Origin: Verrucomicrobiota bacterium
Lineage (GTDB): Bacteria > Verrucomicrobiota > Verrucomicrobiia > Opitutales > Opitutaceae
DNA: 50,975 nt
Assembly: GCA_016235555.1 (NCBI GenBank)
Contig: JACRKC010000049.1
Location: forward strand, 1-50,975
Direction: 5' to 3'
This document shows positions 30,303 to 37,115 of this stretch, piece by piece. The first letter of the stretch is position 1. Each line of letters begins with the position of its first letter. The position numbers and the translations under genes are program-made. The notes below the pieces were generated by a model. It made no database searches and was not told the origin of the DNA. It saw only the letters and a program-made list of their open reading frames with translations.

Positions 30303-30859
30303 GGCAGGCCGAGCAATTCGAGACTGAGGTTGAGGGTGAGCGGGAGACTGCGTTCCTGCGGGACGGTGCAGGAGGCGCCGAGCACGCGGGAATAATGGAC
30401 CCCGCTCTCGAGGCGCCGCAGGAAACGGAGCAGCTGCGGCAGGTCGCCGGAGACCGTCACCGAGAAGGCGACGGGGTTGTAGGCGGTCTTGGCGGCGTTC
30501 TTGGCCGGGGGCGCGAGGGGCGCCTGGCGGGGATCGGTGGTGAGCTTGGCGCCGCTCTCGCTCTCGAGCTTGTAGAAAAACTGGACGTTTTTGCCCAGCT
30601 GGCTCGCGCGCACGAGGCGGGCGTCGACCTCCTTGTTGGCGGCGACCAGCGCCTCGTGCTGCTCCGGGAGGCTCTTCGCATGGATGAGGTTCAGCTCGTA
30701 ACGCTGCGCCTCGGCGGCCTTCTGCGCCACCTCCTGCTCGACCGCCGGCACGTCTCCACTGCGGTAATACCAGCCGCCGAAGAGCGCCAGGCTGAGCACA
30801 CCGCACCCGATGCCGAGCGGGTTCTTCTTCACGACGGCGACCAGTTCTTCGTTGCTCAT
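30299..30859 (-). CDS. pilO: PilO-like inner-membrane alignment protein
   Basis: This 186-residue protein has a short cytoplasmic N-terminus (MSNEELVAVVKKNP) and one membrane helix (GIGCGVLSLALFGGWYY, residues ~16-32). A periplasmic coiled-coil region and a ferredoxin-like C-terminal part follow (FSVTVSGDLPQLLRFLRRLE), typical of PilO/GspM. It forms heterodimers with PilN. The start overlaps the pilN stop by four bases and the end overlaps the pilP start by four bases. Confidence 0.85.
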   Translation of the reverse strand: MSNEELVAVVKKNPLGIGCGVLSLALFGGWYYRSGDVPAVEQEVAQKAAEAQRYELNLIHAKSLPEQHEALVAANKEVDARLVRASQLGKNVQFFYKLESESGAKLTTDPRQAPLAPPAKNAAKTAYNPVAFSVTVSGDLPQLLRFLRRLESGVHYSRVLGASCTVPQERSLPLTLNLSLELLGLP

Positions 30860-31494
30860 TTCTTGGCGGCCGCGGACGGGGCCGCGGCTTTGAGTTTGAG
30901 GAAGATGTCGACCGAGAGGCGGCCGGTGTTGGGGTTGCGCGAGAAATTGGTGATCGCGAAGTCGTCGAAGCGGGCGAGTTCCTTGTCGGCGCGGAGCTGC
31001 TCGAGATAGGCGTTGGCCACGCTGCTCGCCGCGTCGGCCGCGCCCCGCACGCTCACGCGCAGGGCCAGGCCGGCCTCGCGGATGTCGAAGCTGTCCATCG
31101 CGATGTTCTTCGGCAGGGTCTGCCCGAGGCGCAGCAACAAGTCCGAGATGACGGGCTTCGATTTCAGGAAGGCGTCGACCTCCGCGAGCTTCGCCTCCTC
31201 GGCCTGGAACTTCTTGAAGAGTCCCACCGCCTGGTCGCTCTTCTTCTTGTCGCGATCGATCTGACGCTGGAGTTCGGCCAGCTGCCCGTTGAGCTGGTGC
31301 AGCTTGTATTCCTGCAGCCCGAAAATTGACAGGGCCACGCAGGCGACGGCGACGGCGGCGACGTTGACGAAGAACGCCGTGCGCACGACCTTGATGTCCG
31401 GCAACTTTTCGTAATTCCGGAAATTCGGGTGCCACGAGGGCACGAGGGGCACGACGGCCGCCTCACTTTTTTTCTTCAGAAACGGGAGCTCCAT
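30856..31494 (-). CDS. pilN: PilN-like inner-membrane assembly protein
   Basis: This 212-residue protein has a cytoplasmic N-terminus of about 37 residues (LPFLKKKSEAAVVPLVPSW) and one membrane helix (AFFVNVAAVAVACVALSIFG). A coiled coil (QLAELQRQIDRDKKK) and a periplasmic ferredoxin-like fold follow. PilN carries the short N-terminal tail that docks on PilM; the classical INLLPWR motif is not preserved here, so identification leans on topology and gene order. Its start lies 32 bases inside the end of pilM. Confidence 0.83.
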   Translation of the reverse strand: MELPFLKKKSEAAVVPLVPSWHPNFRNYEKLPDIKVVRTAFFVNVAAVAVACVALSIFGLQEYKLHQLNGQLAELQRQIDRDKKKSDQAVGLFKKFQAEEAKLAEVDAFLKSKPVISDLLLRLGQTLPKNIAMDSFDIREAGLALRVSVRGAADAASSVANAYLEQLRADKELARFDDFAITNFSRNPNTGRLSVDIFLKLKAAAPSAAAKK

Positions 31495-32530
31495 TGGCGG
31501 CGGGGGCGGTGAGATTGTAGGAGGCCATGAGGCCGAGCAGGCCGAACCAGCGCACGTCCTGCGCCGTCTTCGCGAGGGTCTCGGGCATGGTGATCTGGCG
31601 CGACTGCAGCCACGGCACCGGATCGAGCTTCAACCCGGAGATGCCGAGGGCGTTGGCGATCGCGGCATCCAGCCACGCCAGCTTGGGCGAGAGCTGCGCG
31701 CACAGCACCTGTCCCACCGACTGGCCGGTCTGCACCTCATAAAAGCCGATCGACGACTGGAGTTCCTTCAGCAGGCGCTTGATGAGCAGCGGCCCCATGC
31801 CGGTGAAATCGAAGGTGTTCGAATAAAAAAGTTTCCGGGCGGATTCCTCGTCCTTCAGGCCGAGTTCCTTCTGCACGATCGGCACCATGGCATCGAGCCC
31901 CTGCGGGATCGGACGCGACGCTTCGACGCCGCCCGCGGACACGATGAACGAGTGCGTGGCGTCCGCTCCGATCTCGAGCATCAGGGTGGGCGCCTTGGAT
32001 TTGTTGAACGCCAGGCAGTCCACCACGCCGCCGAGCGTCGCGACGGAGCCGAGTTCCAGCCGTTCCGGGTAGATGCCGGATTCGAGCAGCGTGGCCTGCA
32101 CCTGGTCGACGTCTTCGGTGGGCAGGCCGCAGAAGAGCACGTCCTTCTGGGTGGCTTTCGCCATGTCGAAGTCCGCGCCGTCATTCGCGTTGAGCAGGGC
32201 GAGCGTGTATTTGTCCTGTTCGATGCGGAACTGCTGGGTGCAGACCTCGGCGAGGTAGCCGGCCTCCTTGATGCGCTTCAGCTCGAGGGAGTGCCGGCGC
32301 ACGAGCCGCTTCGCCGGATAGATTCCGACCGTGGCGTGCAAATATCCACTGGGCGATTTCTTGGGCTGGATGGCCTTGATCGCTTCTTCGAGGGCGGCGG
32401 GATCTTTCGGCGGGCACTCGCGCAGATCCTCGATCGCATACGGCAACGTGGGCGCCGACGTGCGGGCAAGCATCACCGCGTGGTCGTTCATCTCGACGAA
32501 GAACCCTTTGGATTTCTGGGAAAAAAGCAT
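31463..32530 (-). CDS. pilM: PilM-like actin-fold ATPase of the pilus alignment complex
   Basis: This 355-residue soluble protein shows the divided FtsA/PilM-type actin fold. Blocks include GFFVEMNDHAVMLART at the N-terminus, VLFCGLPTEDVDQVQATLLE, the phosphate-binding-like segment LMLEIGADATHSFIVSAGG, and a late LLKELQSSIGFYEVQTGQS. It is the first gene of the minus-strand operon pilM-N-O-P-Q-giant protein. It lies divergent from the TraB/GumN gene across 133 bases, which should hold the operon promoter. No pilus ATPase, PilC or PilT is encoded in the window. Confidence 0.88.
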   Translation of the reverse strand: MLFSQKSKGFFVEMNDHAVMLARTSAPTLPYAIEDLRECPPKDPAALEEAIKAIQPKKSPSGYLHATVGIYPAKRLVRRHSLELKRIKEAGYLAEVCTQQFRIEQDKYTLALLNANDGADFDMAKATQKDVLFCGLPTEDVDQVQATLLESGIYPERLELGSVATLGGVVDCLAFNKSKAPTLMLEIGADATHSFIVSAGGVEASRPIPQGLDAMVPIVQKELGLKDEESARKLFYSNTFDFTGMGPLLIKRLLKELQSSIGFYEVQTGQSVGQVLCAQLSPKLAWLDAAIANALGISGLKLDPVPWLQSRQITMPETLAKTAQDVRWFGLLGLMASYNLTAPAANGAPVSEEKK

Positions 32531-32663
32531 GCGGACTCGCGGCGGAGTTAGCTGGGAATGGGGAGTTGGGAACGCTGGCGGCTAGGGTGTTTCGGCATAA
32601 CCGGACACGGTCCACAAATGGCAATCGCAAACCGGGCGCGAAAGCTCCCAAATCCCCTCTGGC

Positions 32664-33587
32664 ATGACAAGATTAAACCTCGGCCTTAAGTCCACGCTGG
32701 CCGCCATTTACCTTTTCTTGAACGCGTGGGCTCCGGCCGCCGCTGGCGCTGCGGAAAATACCCAGCCGCCTCCGCCGCCGGCCCGCACGGCCTTCGCCAA
32801 GCCCTTCCTGTGGAAAGTTGAAGGCCCGAACCCGAGCTGGTTTTTCGGCACCGTGCACAGCGACGATCCCCGCGTCGCCACTCTCCCACCCTCCGTCGTA
32901 AAGGCCCTGGACTCGAGCCGGAGTTTTCATCCGGAGCTCGAACTCAACGCCGATCTCGGACTCTCGCTGGTGGCCAGGATGTTTCAGGCCGACACCCCTC
33001 CCCTGTCCCGCCAGTTGAGCCCGGCGCTGTGGCAGCGCGTCGTCCGCGCCGGGACGACCCTCGGGCTGCCCGACCTGGTCCTGGAACGGCTGACCCCGGC
33101 CATCGCGGCCTTGCTTTTCTCCGCCCCGCCCGCGACCAACGTCGCCGCCACCGTCGACGGCCAGCTCTATGAACGCGCCCAACAGCGCGGCCTGAAAATC
33201 GCGGCACTCGAGACGCCCGATCAGCAACTCGCGATCTTCGAACGATTGACCCGGGCCCATGCGGTCGCCGCTCTCACTGACGCTCTCGACGAGGTCGAGG
33301 CCGGCCGCCCCAACGAAAAGAAACTGCTCGCGGCCTATGCCACCGGCGACGAACGCGCCCTCGCCGCCCTGATCGCCGCCGAGCTCAACCGCTCGGCCGC
33401 CGCGCGGGCCCTGGCGGATCCCCTGCTCCACGCCCGCAACCGCGCCATGGCCGATCACCTCGTGCCACACCTCAGGGCGGGCGGTGCCTTCGTCGCGATC
33501 GGCGCCGGCCATCTCATCGGGCCGCGCAGTGTCATCGAACTATTACGCGAGCGCGGCTGGAAGGTCAGCCGCGTCGCCGCGCCGTGA
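32664..33587 (+). CDS. TraB/GumN-family protein, secreted
   Basis: This 307-residue protein has a hydrophobic signal-like N-terminus (LKSTLAAIYLFLNAWAPAAAG). The TraB/GumN signature is present: the first GxxH-type motif in SWFFGTVHSDDPRV (residues ~53-66), the middle region LALYERAQQRGLKIAALET-like (YERAQQRGLKIAALETPDQQ), and the last motif FVAIGAGHLIGPRSVIELL. This family is related to the Tiki metalloprotease fold. The bacterial role is poorly known. It is followed by a strong terminator. It is divergent from pilM, and no functional link to the pilus operon is evident. Confidence 0.87.
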   Translation: MTRLNLGLKSTLAAIYLFLNAWAPAAAGAAENTQPPPPPARTAFAKPFLWKVEGPNPSWFFGTVHSDDPRVATLPPSVVKALDSSRSFHPELELNADLGLSLVARMFQADTPPLSRQLSPALWQRVVRAGTTLGLPDLVLERLTPAIAALLFSAPPATNVAATVDGQLYERAQQRGLKIAALETPDQQLAIFERLTRAHAVAALTDALDEVEAGRPNEKKLLAAYATGDERALAALIAAELNRSAAARALADPLLHARNRAMADHLVPHLRAGGAFVAIGAGHLIGPRSVIELLRERGWKVSRVAAP

Positions 33588-33593
33588 ACGACA

Positions 33594-33619
33594 AAACCCG
33601 CCGCGACTGCGGCGGGTTT
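33594..33619. terminator. Bidirectional intrinsic terminator
   Basis: A perfect 11-bp stem AAACCCGCCGC/GCGGCGGGTTT with a GACT loop is A/T-flanked on both sides. It lies between the TraB/GumN stop and the stop of the convergent 33-residue gene, so it can end both transcripts. Confidence 0.85.
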
Positions 33620-33659
33620 GAAAAACCCAACGGCCAACGCGCGCCCCACGGCGCGGCGT

Positions 33660-33761
33660 TTACTTCTGCCACGTGCGCTTTTTGTGGCGATTAGCTTTCA
33701 AGCGCTTCCGGCGCTTGTGCTTGTTCATCTTCAGACGGCGTTTCTTTTTCAGGTTGCCCAT
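33660..33761 (-). CDS. AURKAIP1/COX24-domain small protein (mS38-like), 33 residues
   Basis: This is a complete very short gene (ATG 33761, TAA 33660) encoding [20 protein letters not shown] followed by [13 protein letters not shown]. The extreme Lys/Arg/His content and the core 'KKRRxKMNKHKxxKRxKxxRHKK' match the AURKAIP1/COX24 C-terminal domain (mitochondrial ribosomal protein mS38). In bacteria this domain occurs as a ~30-residue protein in Bacteroidetes and Verrucomicrobia, probably as a ribosomal component. It is followed by a terminator. Confidence 0.85.
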   Translation of the reverse strand: MGNLKKKRRLKMNKHKRRKRLKANRHKKRTWQK

Positions 33762-33840
33762 GGTGTGAGAATTATCGGAAGCGCACCGTGCGGCGCGGGC
33801 GGCGGGCTGTCCAGCATGTTTTCGCGGCGTTCAGCCCCCG

Positions 33841-33980
33841 GGGCGCAGCTCAAACTGATGTCGGTTCTCGAAGGCCTCGGTTGCAGCGGCGGTCTGTGAC
33901 CGCCGGCGTTGCGCCAAGGGGATTCGTTCGGCGGTCATCGACCGCCGCTACAAATCACTGACCTCAGTTTGGGTCACACC
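33841..33980. repeat. Palindromic repeat, family A, copy 1 (overlaps the AddA-like stop)
   Basis: This is a ~140-bp element. The outer inverted repeats CAAACTGATGTCGG and CTGACCTCAGTTTGGGTCAC enclose a second inverted pair built on GCAGCGGCGGTCTGTGACCG and CGGTCATCGACCGCCGCTAC. It is the same design as 40507-40646 and 40655-40782. The right end forms the last codons and stop of the neighbouring nuclease gene. Confidence 0.85.
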
Positions 33981-36900
33981 CCAGCCCCCGGCCGGCACGC
34001 GGCGCGCGAGCCGGGTGAACACCAACTCGCCCTTCACCGCGGATTCGCCGAGGCCCGTCAGTCGTGCGACCGCGCGACGGTAAACCAGCAACTGCGCGGC
34101 GTGGCGCGCGACGGCGGCGGCGACCTCCGTCTCGTCCGGCAGCGCGTCGGTCTTGAAATCAAACACCGTGGCCCGCCTCGCCCGCCCATCGGCCTCGCGC
34201 TCGACGATCACGCGATCCACCACTCCGCTCACCCACGCGCCGTCCAGCACCAGTTCGAACGCCCGCTCGCGCCATAATTCGCCGTCGCACGGCCGCCAGA
34301 TTTCCGCGAGGTCCGGCGCCTGCAGGCACGCGGCGGCCGCTCCGACCGCCGCCTCCGGCGCGCCCTGTTCCCGCCACGCCGCGATCCAGGCCGGGATTTC
34401 CGCCCGACCCGCCAGCCACCCGACCTGCGCCAGCAACGCGTGCACGGCCCGGCCCAACCCGGGACCGCCGTCGGCGCTGCGCGGCGCGAAGAGCTGGGCC
34501 AGCTGTTGCCCCCGGCCCGGGCCGCCCCACGTCGAGGCCGCCCGCGCCGGACGCCGCGGCGCGCGGGATCCGGTCCGGTGATCGAGCATCGGGATTTCAC
34601 CCGGCGACACCGGCGGGACGGCCGGCGCGACCACGGTCTTGAACCACTGCGGATCGCCGCTCGACCACGACTCCCCCAGCGTGTCGCGCAGCAGGCGCGG
34701 ATAGTTCCTCGAACTCGACGTGCCCGCCGGCTCGGTCACCACATACATCGCCCGCTTCGCGCGCGTCATCGCCACGTAGAGCAGGCAAAGTTTTTCGTAG
34801 GCCGCCTCGGCCGCCGCCGCCTCGGCGTAGGCGCGCAGGGCCGGATCCGCGCCGAAAAATTCCTCGGCGGGCAGGTCGAGCACCCACTCCACGCTGCGAT
34901 CGGCCGCCCGTTTCATCGCCAGCCCCCGCCGCCGCACGGTCAAGGACCGGCCTTCCAGATCAGGCAGGATCACCAAGTCGAAACCAAGCCCCTTCGCCTT
35001 GTGCACGGTCATCACGCGCACGACTCCAACCGTGTCCGCCTCGCGCACCGTGTGCCGCGCCACGAAGGCCGCGAACTCCGCCACCTCGCGCGACCCCGTC
35101 TCATCGAACGACCGCGCCGCCTCGATCAATTGCCGCGCGCGCAACCGGGAAAACGCATCGTCCACCGCCAGCATCGGCTCGATCCGGCGCACCCAGGCTT
35201 CCAGCGTGAGTTCAAATCCGTCCGTGTGCACCTCGCCCAGCACGCGCTGCACGAGCGCATCGCGGGTGTCGCACCCCTCCGCCGCCAGCACCCGCGCGAT
35301 GGGCGTCATGCGCACCTGCGCCCACGCCGCGGCGTCGCCGGGATGCGCCGCCACCCGCAGGAGCGCGAGCAACGCACCGGCGAGCGGATTGTCCGTGCCG
35401 ACGTGCAGGTCCGACTCCGCCACCGCGGGGAACCCGCCCTCCCGCCGCAGGAAATCCGCCAGCGCCGCCGCCGTGGCGTTTTTCTGCACGAGCACCGCCA
35501 CGCTCAACCCCCGGCCGAGCGCCTGGGTTTCTTCGAGCACGCGCCGCGTCGCGGCCCACCGGCCGGTTTCGTCGTCCGCGTGGCCCAACCCGGCAAACCC
35601 GCCGAGCTCGGGTCGCGCGCTTTCGTGGGGCCGCCACTCCCGGTTCCACCGCGCCGCGACCTCCTCCGGCAACAGCGCCTGGAGGGCCTGCGCCCCGCCG
35701 AGCACCCGGTTGACCATCTCCACCACCGCCGGGCCGGAGCGCCACGAACGGTCGAGCCGCTGCTCGCGGATCGTCCCGGGCGCCGCCGCATTGTAGTGGT
35801 CGAAAATCTCGCGAAACAGCCGCGGGTCGCCCTCGCGCCAGGTGAAGATGGCCTGCTTTACGTCGCCGACGTAAAAGAAGCTGCGCGCGCCCGTGGCGTC
35901 CTGCACCGCTTCATCGATCAGGTTCCGCAAGATCTTCCACTGGCCGAAGCTCGTGTCCTGGAATTCGTCGAGCAACCAGTGCTCCACCCGCGCATCGAGC
36001 CGCCAGTCGAGGAACAGCGCGCCCTCGTCCGGGGTCGCGCCCGTCAGCGCCACCGGCCGCAGCAGCCGCTGCACATCCGCAAACGTGAGCCGCCCGGTCC
36101 GCCGCACCATCCGGTCGTAGGCGCGGTCGTAGCCCCGCAGCACCGCGAAGACGCCGTGCGTCATTTCCAGCCGGCGCACCAGCTCCGCCCCGACCAGCCC
36201 GCCGGCCAGCCGCCGCAGCGCCGCGCTGGCCGCCGGCGGCAACGCGAGCTTCTTCCGCTCCACGCGCACCTCCGCCACGACCGGCCACTCGGCCAGCGCG
36301 TTGCCCAGAATGTAGCCGACCGGCTTCGGCAGCTCCGCCCCCGGCGACCACGCCGGCAGCTCCGCGAAGAACCGGTCCCAGCGTTCGCGCTGCTTCTCGT
36401 TCAACTCCGCCCACGGCAGCGCCGCGTGCAACGCCGCGGCCGCGGCGGCGCGCGCCCGCGGGGCCGCGTGCTCGAACCACGGCGCCCCCGCCGGCCAGAT
36501 CCGGCCCGCGCCGCCCCAGGCCTCCGCGTCCGGAGCTTCCAGATACGCCTCGGCGAACTCGTCGATGAACCGGTCGAGCGTGTCGCCCAGGCGTTTCTCC
36601 TCCCGGCCGAAGGTCGCCCGCTTGAACGCCTCGATGAAGTCCTGCTGCGCCGCATCGGGCCGGCCGCCGGCGTGCCCGAACATCGCGCGCAGCACCCGCC
36701 GCCGCTCCCGCCGGGCCGCGGACTCCTCCAGCAGCTCGAAGTCGCCGCCCAGCCCCAGCTCCAGGGGGAACGCGCGGACGATCCGCCCGAAGAAACTGTC
36801 CAGCGTGCCGAGCTGCAGCCGGTGCATGCTGCCGGTCACCGCGCGCAGCAGCCGCCGGAAATCCCCGCGCGTGAACGCCGGTGCGCCGACGTCCGCGGCC

Positions 36901-37115
36901 AGGCGCCGCGCCGCCGCGTCATCCGCGGCCGCCCGCGCGAGCTTGCGGAGAATCTCGTCGAAAAATTCGCCCGCCGCTTTCCGCGTGAAGGTGAGCGCCG
37001 CGATCCGCTCCGGCGCCGCGCCCGCCGCCAGCAGCGCCACGAACCGGTCGGTGAGCGCGTAGGTTTTTCCCGATCCCGCCGAGGCGAGGATCATCACGTG
37101 CCCCGGCGGATTCAT
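33948..37115 (-). CDS. AddA-like UvrD helicase / nuclease subunit
   Basis: This 1,055-residue protein is an SF1A helicase with a C-terminal RecB-type nuclease. Walker A is MILASAGSGKTYALTDRFV near residue 8, and the next motif is ALTFTRKAAGEFFDEI. Walker B with its signature is LLDEFQDTSFGQWKIL near 380, and motif IV-like is LDRSWRSGPAVVEMVN. Motif V is VMTVHKAKGLGFDLVILPD and motif VI is LLYVAMTRAKRAMYVV. The end carries a PD-(D/E)xK nuclease (GVVDRVIVE ... ATVFDFKTDAL). With the overlapping AddB-like gene it should resect double-strand breaks for recombination. The last ten residues (GVTQTEVSDL) and the stop come from a family A repeat. Confidence 0.92.
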   Translation of the reverse strand: MNPPGHVMILASAGSGKTYALTDRFVALLAAGAAPERIAALTFTRKAAGEFFDEILRKLARAAADDAAARRLAADVGAPAFTRGDFRRLLRAVTGSMHRLQLGTLDSFFGRIVRAFPLELGLGGDFELLEESAARRERRRVLRAMFGHAGGRPDAAQQDFIEAFKRATFGREEKRLGDTLDRFIDEFAEAYLEAPDAEAWGGAGRIWPAGAPWFEHAAPRARAAAAAALHAALPWAELNEKQRERWDRFFAELPAWSPGAELPKPVGYILGNALAEWPVVAEVRVERKKLALPPAASAALRRLAGGLVGAELVRRLEMTHGVFAVLRGYDRAYDRMVRRTGRLTFADVQRLLRPVALTGATPDEGALFLDWRLDARVEHWLLDEFQDTSFGQWKILRNLIDEAVQDATGARSFFYVGDVKQAIFTWREGDPRLFREIFDHYNAAAPGTIREQRLDRSWRSGPAVVEMVNRVLGGAQALQALLPEEVAARWNREWRPHESARPELGGFAGLGHADDETGRWAATRRVLEETQALGRGLSVAVLVQKNATAAALADFLRREGGFPAVAESDLHVGTDNPLAGALLALLRVAAHPGDAAAWAQVRMTPIARVLAAEGCDTRDALVQRVLGEVHTDGFELTLEAWVRRIEPMLAVDDAFSRLRARQLIEAARSFDETGSREVAEFAAFVARHTVREADTVGVVRVMTVHKAKGLGFDLVILPDLEGRSLTVRRRGLAMKRAADRSVEWVLDLPAEEFFGADPALRAYAEAAAAEAAYEKLCLLYVAMTRAKRAMYVVTEPAGTSSSRNYPRLLRDTLGESWSSGDPQWFKTVVAPAVPPVSPGEIPMLDHRTGSRAPRRPARAASTWGGPGRGQQLAQLFAPRSADGGPGLGRAVHALLAQVGWLAGRAEIPAWIAAWREQGAPEAAVGAAAACLQAPDLAEIWRPCDGELWRERAFELVLDGAWVSGVVDRVIVEREADGRARRATVFDFKTDALPDETEVAAAVARHAAQLLVYRRAVARLTGLGESAVKGELVFTRLARRVPAGGWGVTQTEVSDL

